Shown here piece after piece: positions 1 to 12,798 of a stretch of DNA of 64,000 nt; position 1 is the first letter of the stretch; every line of letters starts with the position of its first letter. This stretch comes from Tigriopus japonicus (lineage: Eukaryota > Arthropoda > Copepoda > Harpacticoida > Harpacticidae). Made by a program: the position numbers and the translations under genes. Under the pieces are notes generated by a model that worked only from the letters and a program-made list of their open reading frames with translations, was not told the origin of the DNA and did no database searches. Where the stretch lies: assembly GCA_010645155.1 (NCBI GenBank), contig CM021321.1:4160105-4224104 (forward strand), read 5' to 3'.

Positions 1-43
1 GATTCCCTGTAAAGAGAGTTAATCATTATTATAGTTTTAATAA

Positions 44-1608
44 TTAATGTTTATATGAAATTTGATCTACCAATGAGTTACTGTTGGCAGATCTATACAA
101 CCCTTGTAAAGTGGATTGGTCAGGAATAGTATTCAAAAATTTGTCCAATCCTGCCTTAAATGCTGTTAGAGGATCAGCTCCTACATATTCCCGACGAAGG
201 CAAATAGGCAACAAATTGAACAATGAAGGAGCCTGATAAAGAACAGAGGAGGACTTCATTGTTCGAACTAGCCTTGATTCCTTAGGATTTGGAGGTGCTC
301 TCAGAGCGCACGTAAAACCTCTACGATCGCTACAACTGATCTCAAATCCTGGGTTAGGACAGAGCCCATAAACGCTCTTGAAAACATACAGTATCAGATA
401 CCTTTCATACCTTCTCTGAGTACAGAACAGCTCTAACTTCTGGAGCCTCTCCCAATACGAGAGCTCTCTCATTCCTGTGATGTTCCTAGTAAAACATCTT
501 TGGACCTGCTCTACCTTTTGCAAACCTGCTGAACTGATTGGAGCCCAAATTGGTGAGGCATATTCAAGATGCGGCTGAGCAATCGACTTGTACAGGGTTA
601 GTAGTATTGTAATACTGTCTCTGGACTTGAAAGTGCGATAGATCCAGTCACATGTTTGAAATGCCTTTCCCACTTTCAACTGGATATGCTCATCATACTT
701 TCCATCATCTTGGATGACAACTCCCAAATCCCTCATGGACGATACCTGCTCAATATCACAACCTCCATTGTCTTTGAGTGGAACATCTAATTTTGATGCC
801 CCCTACGTCATTGTGCGGAATTTCATCCCGTTCAATGCCATGTTACTCTCGCCAACCCAAGAGTAGACCTTCTCCAAGTCCTCAACTATACATTTCTAGT
901 CCTGCCCATTCCTTCCACAAACTAATTTTGTGTCATCAGCATATGAAGAAATACTGGCTTTTGTTCTAAACTTCTGGAGAGGAGCAATAAAGAAAATAAA
1001 CAAGAGCGGACCTAAAATTGAACCTTGCGGAACACCTGACTTGACACTAAAAGATCCTTCGACTTTAACTATTTGCTTCCTTTCGCTCATAAAACTATCA
1101 ATCCAAGTCAGGACCTTTCCCTGGACCCCAAACTCTTTGAGTTGATCGAGCAAAAGACCATGATCTACCTTATCAAAGGTCTTGGCAAAGTCAAGATAGA
1201 CTACATCAACTGACTCGTGACTTTCGAGCCCTTCAATGATTTGCTCAATATGATCAACCAATTGGGTTACTGTACTAAAATGAGCTCGAAACCCATGCTG
1301 TCCAGAAGGAATTAAATCATGCACTGCCAAATAATCTACAAGCTTGGACTTCATGATCTTCTCAAAAACTTTTGCCAAACTGGAAGTCAGAGAAATGGGC
1401 GATTATCCTGACTATCAATGCCAGCCTCATCAACAACATTGCTACAGTCATGGCCTGATCTGACTACCCTTTTTGGAATTGAAAATACACTTGAGAACTG
1501 ATCTCCAAGCATATTGGCCATAACCTCACCATCATTTACGGTTTTACCGTCGTATCTTGAATGAAAATATCCCATGAAGTTTAATAACATCAAAGTATTT
1601 CTGTACAA
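44..1608 (-). mobile_element. LINE family A, copy 1: degenerate non-LTR retrotransposon (RT and C-terminal part)
   Basis: Minus-strand remnant of a jockey/CR1-like non-LTR retrotransposon. Reading from 1608 down, three open pieces in different frames (1608-1387, 1378-896, 736-44) give an upstream segment, a reverse transcriptase palm with the box GVPQGSILGPLLF and the catalytic box YADD, and a long C-terminal region typical of the family (LTLYKSI...HLEYASPIWAP). The 3' end, after the stop near 44, runs into an AT-rich tail at about 1-43. The frame changes and stops mean no intact protein is encoded. The same family recurs at 25928-27187 (-), 27190-27715 (+) and 43680-43920 (+). Clade assignment is by recognition only. 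Confidence 0.85.
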
Positions 1609-2135
1609 GAAATTGCCAATTTTGCGCTTACTGTTTCATTTTATTTCCTAGTAAATATTCAACTGCAGATATAAGGTCTTAAATACATTTTTCATGGATA
1701 TTGCTCTCCACCATCATTTTAAAGGCAATATCAGTTGCAAACCTTTAAAGCGTATCATCTTGAGTGTGTGCTCACTTGTCTTGAGTAAGTAAACTACTAA
1801 GACTTTGGACCACATTTACTGTGCAGAATTTAGCTGGTTCATATAAAAAGTTCACTAACAAGAGCAAGTAGTAGTATTAGTAGTATTATGGAATATATTT
1901 CAGATTTTTTTCTCAACATCCTTCGATGGAGGGCCCTTACCAATGGCTACTCTAGGCTAAAAAAAACGATTAGTCAACGAGAATGAAAACAGAATAAGTG
2001 TAAAATACATTATGTATGAAGTATTTATTTGAACGTCAGCATTTGTCAGTAACGCAGATGAATAAGTAATTGAGATCGTCTTTATTCAATGTTTTCTTTG
2101 GTTAGAACGGAGAGCCTCTTGCGATTTTCCTAGAA
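1609..2135. other. AT-rich spacer between two LINE remnants
   Basis: No coding region, RNA gene or clear repeat was recognised. It may contain the decayed 5' part of LINE copy 1 or the 3' tail of the next element. Confidence 0.4.
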
Positions 2136-3864
2136 ATGGTTCTAGCCATCACAAGTGAAGTGGCGCCACGAAGCTGTGGAGATAACTCCCATGCGCGGGT
2201 AATATTATGGGCTACAATTGAGGAGGAGCTAGGCCTAAGTAAGCCCTCGGTTGCTGCTCTTGTTCATGTGGTTATTCTGGATGCAATATTATCTAGAGGG
2301 CCATCACCTTCTGCGCGAATATTGGCGCATTTCCATGATGCTAGAAGAGCTTGTTGGACCACTATTTGGTTAACACTGAAAATTCGAGCCTTCTAGCCAG
2401 GCCTTCGTCTGGATATGGTCAGAACGTCTCACATTCAGCAAGAGGCGAGCAACAGCATTCAGTACTAACTGAGCGTCCTGGTTTATGTAATAGTTGATAG
2501 CCCGTTATTGAGAGATGGCACAAGGAGCCCTAGTTACCCATGCACATTGATGCAATTTTCCCCAAATCAGAGCATGGGTGATCTCATTCAACAATTTTCC
2601 TCGTTGAATGTGAGCTCCTCCAATTCGACGAACTGCACCAAGCCGAGCACGAAGAGTTGCAACCATTGCTTTGTTTGTGTCGGCAAAGTAAAAACGGATG
2701 TCTAATGTGGAACCAAGGACCATCATAGTGGAGGCTGGGTTTACAGGTGTGCCGCCAATTTGCATTGGAGATGATCAAATTGGTGCCAAGAATTGGGTCT
2801 TTGATAGGTTGATCACAAGCCCTGTTGCAGCAGCAAAAGTTAGAAGCTTGTTAACGTAATTCGTGCGGGAGTTCACGGCTTTTTGAATGTCCCTATGAGA
2901 AGCAATCAGGCTAAGGTCATCCGCATACATGTTGGTGGCTGTTTGAGTATTGTCACAGAATGTTTGGATAGCAGCACTGACTAAGATGAAGATCAGAGGG
3001 CCCAGTACTGATCCCTGTCTGACCCCCAAAGGCACAGCCAGTACAGGCAATGCCCCCCAAGGCAGCCAACAGCCAAAAGAACTTCGTGCCATCTTACTCT
3101 CTGTCTATTTCCAGAGAAGTATCCAGAGACATATCATGAGCAGTCCTTTTCGAAATACTGTATATTATTATTATGAGCTCATCAAGGTCAAGGAAGAGCC
3201 ATCCATCCATGGGGCTAGGATCTCAATCACAACTCCTACATCAATTGTGTCAAAGGCACTTGAGAAATCAAACGAGGCAACAACAACAGACATCTTGGCG
3301 TCACTTGATTTGCTCGCAGTAACAACTACATAGATTGGCGAGGGCACTGTCTTTACCCCGATGGCGACGGAAATCATGCTGCTGCGAGGGTAATTGTCCA
3401 GTCTTCTCTGCAAAATCGGAGAGTTGCTCATACAATACCCTCTCAACCACCTTTGTTACGGCTGCTAACAATGCCACAGGCCTGTATGATGCGAAAGCAT
3501 CTTTGTTCTTTCCTGGTTTGAGTAGGGGTACTTTGGTGGCCACACTCCAAGCATTAGGCCAAGAAGCTTCTTGTATGACCTTGTTGAAGATCTTGGCAAT
3601 TGGGGGTGCAATAAAATCGATGGATGCCTTTAACACTCCAATTGGAACATTGTCAGGGCCAACAGCTGGGGAGTGAGGCATGTTACGAACAACCATCATG
3701 ATGGTTGCTGCACCAATTTGATCGAAGTTGAACTTCTCTTCCACTGGTATGTGGGCAAAGTTCGAGACAAACTTAGATATCTTGGATGGATAAACTCGAA
3801 ATGTCTCAAAAATATTCCATTGGCCTCTAAGGATTTCTCCCTGAGAAGTTTTAAAAAATCTCAA
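2136..3864 (-). mobile_element. LINE family B: degenerate non-LTR retrotransposon RT
   Basis: Minus-strand reverse transcriptase relic of a different family from copy A. Reading from 3864 down: an N-terminal RT region (GPDNVPIGVLKA, then YRPVALL at 3864-3301), a second frame at 3446-3171 with catalytic box A (FDFSSAFDTID), a third at 3092-2775 with GVRQGSVLGPLIF and MYADDLSLIA, and a post-RT segment at 2765-2505. All three palm motifs survive, but spread over shifted frames, so the copy is a pseudogene. It meets an oppositely oriented fragment of family C at about 3850-3864. Confidence 0.85.
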
Positions 3865-4285
3865 ACGTTACTTAGGCATTCCCTACTCTTCAAATAACTC
3901 CATGTCTTATTTTATCACATCATCATATCCCCTTCGTCTTTGGCTGGAGAATATTGCAAGAACCAAAATCTCGGCTCTTCAATTCGGGCATGGCTTTGCT
4001 GGTCTCCAACTCGCCCTTTTTGATAAAATCCCAATTCCTTCTTCCATAGACCAAATTCCATCTATTCCTACTTACTTCTGGCGAAGTAAAATTTTGAAAG
4101 ACATCCCTCTGGATCCAGTACAACGGAGAAGGGTAATGAAGGAAATACTGGATTTGGACCATCACAGGAGATGCTCAAAAACAGACTACCACCCCAGCCC
4201 AACGGATAGCTGTTTGCTTGCTGTGTGGGGAACATCTCCACCCATATCACGGCTTTTACTTTTGTGTGACCATATTGATGACTAA
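3850..4285 (+). mobile_element. LINE family C fragment, copy 1 (C-terminal region)
   Basis: Plus-strand fragment encoding the C-terminal part of a third retrotransposon family. The frame from about 3858 reads LKRYLGIP, then the long stretch at 3902-4285 (FITSSYPLRLWLEN ... FWRSKILKDIPLD ... RRRVMKEILDLDHH). It aligns by eye with the minus-strand translation of 36328-35698, in the same order (YLGLPF, FITSTYPLEIWLKN, STFWRSR, RRSIMKEILDCDH). Near the end a +1 frame change is needed to recover a C-x2-C plus HLHPYH pattern that the other copy also has. 5'-truncated and frameshifted. Confidence 0.7.
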
Positions 4286-4364
4286 TTAGCATCGCAATAA
4301 AGTATATATTGCACATATAAGCTGAGTTTACATACCCTGTGAAAACTTGAGTTGTTACAGAAAT

Positions 4365-4566
4365 TTTACGTTACCACACGCCGTTGGTTTCATTTGCAAA
4401 CACGAAAGTACGAAAGTTGCCACAAGAAATCGTTCAAAGAAAGCTAAGCTTGTAAACCCCGTCGCAAAACTCTTTCATAACTTTTGCCACAGGATTTCTT
4501 GTCCTAACTTATGTACTTTCGAGTTTGCAATTGAAGTCAATGGCGTGTGGTAGCGAAAAACGTAAT
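4365..4566. repeat. Foldback (inverted-repeat) element
   Basis: The left part (about 4365-4445) reappears as its imperfect reverse complement on the right (about 4485-4566). Shared pieces include TTACCACACGCC, the TTGCAAAC...CGAAAGTAC block and ACAAGAAATC. Arms of about 80 bp surround a short centre. It resembles a non-autonomous foldback/MITE element; the target duplication was not determined. Confidence 0.55.
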
Positions 4567-4925
4567 CAGCAGTCTTTTATGTTTTCGAAAACTTTGCAAT
4601 GGACTGTCCCATCTTTCCAGGTACCTTCAGTGCCATTCCATTTTTTTTTAACTTGTTACTAACGATACTCTAAATATATGCTAATTTCTCTATCTTTTCA
4701 AGAATTGATCCAATGGACGTAAAAATGCAAGCATTAAATGAGTTAGAGGAATAGGGGCAAACATTTTAGCATTTTTTAGCATTTTGCGTAACAACCCAAA
4801 AACTGAGTGATTTTGTTACGCTTTGAAACCGACAAAAATATTGGGATACCCTATAAATGGACTGGGTGTGTTGGCTAGAGACGCTTTAGTGTTGGCCAAG
4901 GACTCCTGGAGAAACAGTTGGAAGC
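4567..4925. other. Unassigned spacer
   Basis: AT-rich sequence with no recognised gene or repeat. Confidence 0.4.
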
Positions 4926-5172
4926 AGGGTTGCCAACTGGCGATTTCTGTCACCAGATTTCACGAATCTGGCGATTTTGAAACGTGTCTGGCGATAAATC
5001 TGGCGATTTTGATATCACTGGCGATAAACCTGGCGATTTTAGTATTTCTGGCGATAAATTTGGCGAAATGAGCAAATTTGGCGAAAAATTAGGCGAAATC
5101 AGGGAATTTTGGCAAAAAACTGGCAAAATCGCCCATTTCTGGCGATAACTCAGGCAAATTTCCCCTGGCAAC
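4926..5172. repeat. Short-phrase array based on CTGGCGAT
   Basis: Dense, irregular reiteration of the phrase CTGGCGATTTT / TCTGGCGATAAA, drifting to TTGGCGAAA and TGGCAAAA. There are about a dozen copies of the GGCGA core at 10-25 bp spacing. It starts right after GCAGGGTTGCCAAC and ends near TGGCAACGAATG, so the array is bracketed by partly complementary TTGCCA/TGGCAA words. Not a clean tandem satellite. Confidence 0.6.
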
Positions 5173-6878
5173 GAATGCCACTTAACGATTTGAACATTTG
5201 TTGAATCCCCTTGATCATAACCCTGAGTGACCAAGGCTAGTCGTAAAAAAACTTCGATCGCAATCCAGTATTTTGAGACATCCGTGTGTTGGCGTACAAA
5301 CTACAGCACAAAATTGTAGGATTGTCATATGGGCATTGAAACCTGGTGCTGCAGATTTAAAAAAAACTCGAAAAACCGCCCCAAAAACCTGGGCGGTTCT
5401 TCCTCCGATTTAACCCTGCCATCAAAGAGGTCTTCTATTTCCAGATATCCAATGCCAACCTAGAGCTTGTTGTTCTTCCCGCTTCTAATTAAAACTGGTT
5501 AATTACGTGAAACAACAAATCAGGGCGACTCCAAGCGCGGAAATACAACTAATTAAGGGTGGCGGATTCGGCTTCCAATAGTAACATTTAATCGTTTCTT
5601 CTATGTGCTCGTGTAGACTGTGTTTGCAATATAAAACTGCATGAACATGTAAGATGACTTTTATGGTTTTCTTTTTTAACACACTGTCCTCAAAACAGAA
5701 GGGAAAAAGTATGGCGAAAGGGAACTGGAAAGTCCTTATGAGTCACCTTCCGTCAAAGAAATTAATTTTCAACTATGAACCAAGTTCCGAACCCAATCAT
5801 ACTCATTCGCTCACTACATTCATTAACGAGTGTCTATGAAGGCTGGCGTTATGATATGACGCCAAAGATCCCTCCATGACTCTGCATTGATGAGAAAAAT
5901 ACTCGTTTTGCAATGAAGTCAACATATGACAAGGTCAGCGAAACAAACTCATCTCCGAGTTTGGATTGTCATTTCCTTTGTTCCAAGTTGATTTGAGATA
6001 GAAGTGTTTTTAACTCCTGAGACTCATGATATTCCAGCTTTCAAGTGATCAAGTGGTGAGAGAGTTTAATGTGTGCGTGCTTGCGTGGTTCAAACAATTT
6101 GGATTGAATAGAGCCTAAAGAAAACACTTGTCGAATGACGTTAACATTTGAATTCGACCGAGAACCAGTCCAATCTCAATGGAATCCGAGTCCTCTCCGA
6201 GCAATTAGGTCGTCATCCAAATGTGAATAAGAGAGGCTCGATTGTCCCAATTGGACTTTTCGAATGCAAATTCAATCTATCATTTCAACCTTGAAACTCT
6301 ACACCGTCAGAAGTCTTTGAAACAATAGTCCGCCTTTGGTCCTTCTGTCGTGGTCGCTTGAATCGAGTTCGATGTTTGTATTGGAAGAGGTAGCTCCGAA
6401 AGCAGAAGAAGAATATGAATACTAAAATGGAGCCTTTGGTTAATCGGTGAAAGCCCCCCACTTCATTGGAAGAGGAAAAAGACGAACGTACTAGAATGAA
6501 AACCGAGAACCCGCGCCCGAAACAACTAATCAATACTCAAAACTCGGCACAATAGGGCTCTCTTTATAGTCACAATCTTCTAGTGTTGAGTGTGAGTGTG
6601 TTGTTAAAAGACGGCAAACGGCCATGAGGGAACTCTGGAAAGTGATTCAGTTGTCAGACTTGAAGGCAATCCCTGGCTTGACTGTGGAAGTCAACGTCGT
6701 CGTTGTCGATGATATGATGTCTATGAATAGTGCTGATTGTTGGCTGTGCATGTAGAGAGTCCGATAACCTAAAGTTATCTCACTTGGCCCTTATCTTCCA
6801 ATATCAGCCTGATTTAGTCATGATCAAGGCCTTGTATGACAGTCGATCGGAACCTCGTGTCTAAACAAGTGCTGCCTT
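5173..6878. other. Intergenic region upstream of the P4-ATPase
   Basis: No coding exon was recognised. Open frames here are short and show no family resemblance. The 3' part must hold the promoter and 5' UTR of the + strand flippase gene, but no convincing core promoter element could be chosen. Confidence 0.4.
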
Positions 6879-9800
6879 ATGAAACCACCCTATGGTCACA
6901 ACCGGACGCAATCGAGCGTGTCCAGGATCTCCACGCTCACCACCGAGGTCAAGGAGAAGGTCTCGTGGTTCAATCTCCGTCAGCGATTCTCCTGGCTGCC
7001 GCAATATGACTTCAAATGCCCGTTGTGTTGTCCGACATTTAAGCTTCCGTCCTGGAGATTCACCTCGAAGCTTCAATGGCGATCCGATTCCACCTTTATT
7101 CGACGACTCATTCCCTTGGGTCCGGATGCGGAGGCCAAGGAAGAGATCTCCATGGTCAAGACCGGTGGATGCTCGACCACCTTGCAGACCAAGTTCGGGC
7201 GCAATCGGACACACACTTCCAAGTACACCATTCTTACCTTCATCCCGCTGAATCTGTTTGAGCAATTCAGGAAAGGAGCCAATATCTACTTCCTGTGCAC
7301 GATGTTTCTCATGCTGATTTTGCCGGATTCGCCGATCTCGCCGACGAGTTGGGCCATGTCGCTGTTGTTTGTTGTTTTGGTGACCATGGTCAAACAGGGA
7401 TACGAAGACTATCTTCGGCACAAAAACGATAAGTAAGAAGAGATGTTTTTTTTTACTTCTTCCATGATAATTTTGTCATTGACGTCATTTGTTTGTTTGT
7501 TACAATGACTGACTACCTTGCGTAGCTTGTATAGGAACAACTTTTGATGGCGTACTCTTGGATATGCGTCTTCATCTCAAAACCTTTTTGAACGAAGACT
7601 ATTTAGAGCGACTTGAGACTTCCAGAGAAATCCAGGCACAGAAAGCTAAAGACCCTTAAATGAATTTGTTAACACCTCACTTTGAAGATGGGCCAAAAAG
7701 ACATCTCTAGATTTTCTGGTTGCCGTTCCCAAACATGGTTGGTTGCACAATCTAAAAAGGGTTAAACAACCATGAGAAGCTTTGAATAGGTTGAGAACTT
7801 GTCTTGAAATTTAAGTCAAAGTCAACATTTTGTTCAAAACTCGATTTGCATGTGTTGTGTTAAGTAGCTGAACCAATGGGCCCCGCTCAATTTTAGGACT
7901 CCTAGGCCACAGAACATCCGAGGTCTCAACTAATGTGAATTAGAATCGTATGTAAACTGACAGGTTGAGGTTGAAAAATTGGTCATTTGCGCACACCATT
8001 TTCTCTTTCTTAAGTAGTTAATGGCCCGCACCAACGGAAATCTAATAGACCTAGCCTCCAAAGGTGCTGTCGACCCATGAACTTTCTTTTGGCATGTAGA
8101 CTTTCTTTTCCTGATAGCGCTTCCAGAAATACTGTCACACGCAAATCATTGCCGCCTTAGAACTAAGACAAAGCCTTTTATATCCTTTCTTTTCTAAAAT
8201 TTAAGACTTGCTATTTTGACTATCAATTAAACATTGTCGAAATTTGGATCCACGTAAACCAAGCGAAGAGAGGCACTTGTATATCGTCCTTTAAGTACTT
8301 CTCAAATCATGGACACAACTTTTACCAAAAAAGAGCCTAAAGCAGGGGTAGGCAACTAGTGGGCCACGGCTCACTTGTGGGCCCAAGGGTGGTCTTTGGT
8401 GGGCCCAGGAGCTATGGGGAAAGTCCAAAATAGTGGGCCCGCGAAACATCCATAGTACTTAACTCGTGGGCTCAAAGCTCTTGGATCGTTACTTTGGGGC
8501 CCCCAAACCTAACAACGTCTGTTTGGAACCTCTGTTGACTGATTTAGAAGTATTACTGGCGTAATGGGAGGCAGTTCTGGGGGAAATTTGAAATACTCGA
8601 CAAGAACAAAATTCATCGTAGTGCACGTAAAATGTTGTTTCTGTTTACGGTGTGGCAGTTATTGAATGTGTCAAAGGTTATCGTGGTCAGAAAGCAAATT
8701 TTGACGTTTTAATTATTGCATGTGCATTGCATTGTCAATCACACGACCATTCTTTTACAATCATGATAATGTGACCCTATAATGCCGTTAGCTTATTTGA
8801 ATCAACCTCAACGCACATATTTGAATGATCAAGTGTGTCCTACAAAGAGCCCAAAAAATATTTTATCCTATATCAGCTTTTTGTGATCTTCTTTTTGTCA
8901 TGTTCAGAGAAAATAATCACCATGAAGTATAATTTCAAATTTAAAGAAGGCTTTATCGTGCAAATCGTTTCAAAGAGATGAGTAAAATCGCCATGGTATT
9001 CTTTAAAGTGATGTTTTGATCATATCTTCCTTGTTATTCTTTCGCACTATTATAAACCTCAAACATAAGTTCAACCAACTTCAGGCACACATTTACGTAA
9101 CATTTGTTGGGATATTTTATCTTTTACCGGTCTGCAATGAAATCAAATATTTGTTCAACTAATTTCCCCCAGGACCCGTTGTTCATCTGAGGTTAACAAA
9201 TAAATATAGTCATTTCGCCTGACGTATCATTTGAGATTGTCGTCTGCTGCTCACAAAAACACGCTATTCTTTAAATATGTTTTCTTTACAAACTTCAACT
9301 TTGTTAATGTAATCTGAGCCAATAAGCAACACTTTCGCTTGAATTGAATTGCATTTGAGATGGTAAACTAAAGGATTTTGCATTTTAATCCTAATTTGTT
9401 TGAACTTTGGAATGATTTGAAACGCTGAAGATATACTAAAACATCATACTAAAACGTTGTGTCGAGACTGTTTAATAATTATACAACCTTTGTAATGATG
9501 TGATAAAAAAGCAATCACAAACAAATGCAAAAACATTGATGCCAATGATAAAGATGCCCAAAAGGGCGACCAAAAATCAACCAATAGCGGGAATGATTCA
9601 AAAAGTTCCCCTCCAACGAAACGCTCTTGAAGAGACTTACTTCATTAATCATTTTATTCGTCTAAATGTTATTTGCCCAAGGAGAGGCTTCAAAAAAACA
9701 TTGATAATTGACATGTTTGCCTGCCAAAAGCTTCCTTGTTAACCCTATCTCCTCTTTACACCTTAAACGCTAAATTGACTTCACTGAGTACTCTCATTTT

Positions 9801-12736
9801 CTTACAAACAGAGAGTCCTCAAAATTTGCTTTTTTTTCTTTTTTAGGGCAGTCAATGAACAAATAGTGGAGGTTATTCGAGAGGGCATGGTCACTACCAT
9901 TCAGTCTCAGTACATTGAAGTGGGCGATATCGTTCGAATCCGTGAAAATCAATACGTGCCATGTGACATGGTAGTGCTCTCTACGGATTTAGATCAAAAC
10001 CAGTGCTATTTCATGACAGCCAACATGGACGGAGAAACCAGTCTGAAGACCAGATATGCCGCAGAACTCACAAAACAGTTCCGCGATATCCAGCAAATCT
10101 CAGCGTTTCGAGGCTTTGTCGAATGTGAGAATCCCAACCCCAAATTAGACAACTTTCTCGGGCGATTGGCCAAATTTGAAGGGGTTGACACTTTCAATGC
10201 CAAAACGGATAGCTTTGGTGAGGAGGCGTGCTCCCTCTCCAATGATAACCTTTTGTGGGCGGGAACAGAGTTAAAAAACACCAAATGTGTCTATGGAGTT
10301 TGTGTCTATGGTGGAACGGAAACCAAGATGTCCCTGAACTCCAAAATCACGAGGATCAAGTTCTCATCAATTGAACGATACCTTAACCGATATCTTGCCT
10401 TCTATTTGGCTGTGTTACTCTTCGAGATGACGATTTCTTCGGCTGTTTCGATGGCATTTGGTGTGGAGTATATCAATGACAGGGAGACCTCCGAAATTCA
10501 AACTCGAATGCTGAATGGCACCGAGATCGAAGAACTAGTTCCTAAATCATGGGTGGACTATCATTGGTACATTGGAGTCATGGAGGACGAAAATTTTGCA
10601 AATGGATTTAGTATGTTTCTCATCTGGTTGGTGTTGTACAATTACATCATTCCCATATCCATGTATGTGACTGTGGAGATGCAGAAGTTCATATGTAGTA
10701 TGTTCTTCTCCTGGGACCTCAAGCTTTATGACCACAACCGGGGCCTTCCGGCCGTTTGCAACACCTCCGATATCAATGAAGAGTTAGGTCTGGTCAATCA
10801 TCTGTTCACGGACAAAACCGGGACCCTGACTCGAAACGAGATGGTGTTTCAAAAGTACAGCCGCGACGGCCGAATCTTTGACAAAAGCAAGTTTAAAGAC
10901 GAGGTATGGTCTCCATTGCTCATGGTCCTGACCTTATGCCATTCGGTGCAAGTCGTCAATGGCGAGTTGGTTGCTTCCAGTCCGGATGAAAAGGCCCTGT
11001 TGGAGATGTGCGAAGAAGCTGGCTTCGTATTTCGCGGCGGAACCTTGTCCGGGACTTGCACAGTGGACGTGAACCATGAACGGAAGAGATTCGAACGACT
11101 TCTCGAACTCGAATTTGATTCCATCCGGAAATGCATGACTGTGATAGTCAAGGACGCTCAGGGACAGATCCATGTCCTGACCAAAGGTGCAGAAATGGCA
11201 ATCCTTCCTATTTGTACTAGTGGTCCCGTCCGTGAAACGGAACAGATTGTTTATTCCTTTGCCGAGGATGGTCTCCGAACCCTGCTCTTTGCTCATAAGA
11301 TCATTTCGCAAGCGGAATACTCGCAATTCCGTACTAACCTCGAACTTTCCAAACAATCGATGGTGAATCGTGCCAAGTATGTCAGAGAGTCTTACAAAAA
11401 CATGGAGAGAGATTTGCATTTGGTCGGCGCTACGGGTATTGAGGACCGACTCCAGGATGGCGTGGTCGACACTATCAAAGCGTTACGGAAGGCAGGAATT
11501 TGTCCCTGGATGCTGACTGGAGACAAAAAAGAGACAGCCATAAACCTAGGCTATGCCTCTGGTCTCTTGACCTCCCCCACGAAGATCATTGATCTGTGCG
11601 ATGTGGCAGAGAAAGATATTGGAATCATGGTGAAGCAGGCCCACGACGAGTTAAAGACCGGGACTTGTAGCCCAAACTCTAGCCTAATTGTGGATGGCAA
11701 ATCCATTCTCAACATCATGAAAGACGAAAGTGCCCGGGAGCAATTCTGCGACGTTTGCTTGCAGCGCCCCACTGTGATTGCCTGTCGTTTATCGCCCATA
11801 CAAAAGAGTCAGCTAGTGCGAATGATGAAGGAGGCCGACAACCGAATCTTAACAGCTGCCATTGGAGACGGTGGCAATGATATCTCCATGATCCAAGAAG
11901 CCCACGTGGGTTTAGGTATCATAGGCTTGGAAGGCAATGGTGCGTCCAAGGCGGCAGATTTTGCCTTTACCCAATTCCGTGGGTTAAAGAGGGCGCTGCT
12001 GGTCCATGGACAATGGTACTATCGCCGCCTAGCCATCCTCGTTCAGTATTCATTCTACAAAAACGTCACCTGCTTTACCACCCAATTATTTTTTGCCATC
12101 TTCTCTAACTTCTCGGGGCAATCTTTGTTCGAAAGTCTGTTCCTTTTCCTTTTCAACACGGTGTATACCTACTTTCCCATTGCTTTATTTGGCATTACCG
12201 AGCAAGATTACCCCGCTGAAGTATTGCTCGACGAGCCTGAGTTGTACAAGAGGAATGAGCATAATATGCTCATGCGACCCTATGAATTGGCCAAGTGGTT
12301 TTTCCTTGGTTTGTGGCATTCTATTGTCGTTTTTGGTGTCCCATACTTTACTTGGGACAACTTTGCCGACAATGGCGCTGACATCAATTCGTTTGGCGCC
12401 ATTGTAGCTTGGAATGCCGTTCTGATTGTCAGTTTAAAACTTCTCGTGGAAGCGCGACATTGGAACATTCTTCTGGTGGGATCGACCATTTTGTCGATCC
12501 TTGCATATCCCGCCTTCACTCTATTATACGATCAATTTCTGATCAATGCCTTATTTTGGAACAATTCTGATCAGTTTCGAACAATTCATGCTGTGATGAT
12601 TCAGCCCATGTTTTGGCTGGAATCTCTATTCATTCCGGTGATTGCCCTTGTGCCTGACCTATCGTTTCATTTCGGCAAAACGATTGATTTCTCGTGGTTT
12701 AGAAAACGTAAGACATATCCCTATTTAGAAGAGTAA
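6879..12736 (+). CDS. P4-type phospholipid-transporting ATPase, ATP11 class
   Basis: Two exons, 6879-7432 and 9847-12736, joined at AA|GTAAGA and TTTTAG|GG. The split codon gives K in RHKNDKAVNEQ, the continuous family sequence. Product 1147 aa, as expected for this family (about 1130). Motifs: M1-M2 region in exon 1 (NLFEQFRKGANIYFL; VKQGYEDYLRH), DGET (246-249), the P4 PISM variant (454-457) before YVTVEMQKF, the phosphorylated aspartate D507 in DKTGT, TGDK (742-745) and GDGGND (858-863). YVTVEMQKF and the SP(I/T)SP loop favour ATP11A/B/C over the ATP8, ATP9 or ATP10 classes. Members of the family flip aminophospholipids to the cytosolic leaflet with a CDC50 subunit. The roughly 100-residue N-terminus before the conserved start (NRTHTSKYT) is longer than usual. 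All catalytic motifs are intact. Confidence 0.93.
7433..9846 (+). other. Intron of the P4-ATPase gene (2.4 kb)
   Basis: Bounded by a GTAAGA donor at 7433 and a pyrimidine-rich TTTTTTCTTTTTTAG acceptor ending at 9846. It contains one hAT-like repeat (8343-8530). The open frame at 9500-9742 inside it has no recognisable similarity and is taken as chance. Confidence 0.85.
8343..8530 (+). mobile_element. hAT-like non-autonomous element, 5' portion
   Basis: Begins CAGGGGTAGGCAACTAG, a terminal sequence of the CAGGGGTNGGCAAC type found on many hAT-derived MITEs, followed by the GTGGGCCCA-rich body shared with copies at 15395-15657, 25395-25645 and 45523-45772. The right terminus is not visible, so the copy looks 3'-truncated or diverged. 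Confidence 0.6.
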
Positions 12737-12746
12737 ATTTGTAGCT

Positions 12747-12752
12747 AATAAA
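12747..12752 (+). promoter_or_regulatory. Polyadenylation signal of the P4-ATPase gene
   Basis: AATAAA lies 10 nt after the TAA stop, which implies a very short 3' UTR. Confidence 0.6.
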
Positions 12753-12792
12753 GACGAAGTAACCTTGTGGTTATGATTCATGAACTTGAAGC

Positions 12793-12798
12793 TTTATT
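12793..12798 (-). promoter_or_regulatory. Candidate polyadenylation signal of the CAP gene
   Basis: TTTATT on + (AATAAA on -) lies about 190 nt downstream of the CAP stop and only 40 bp from the converging P4-ATPase signal. Confidence 0.4.

Noticed and set aside
6861..7421. Long - strand and alternative + frames over flippase exon 1
   Set aside because: Shadows of the real frame at 6879-7432, which carries P4-ATPase motifs and splices in phase to exon 2.
9500..9742. 81-codon + frame before flippase exon 2
   Set aside because: Lies in the intron, no similarity, not spliced in phase.
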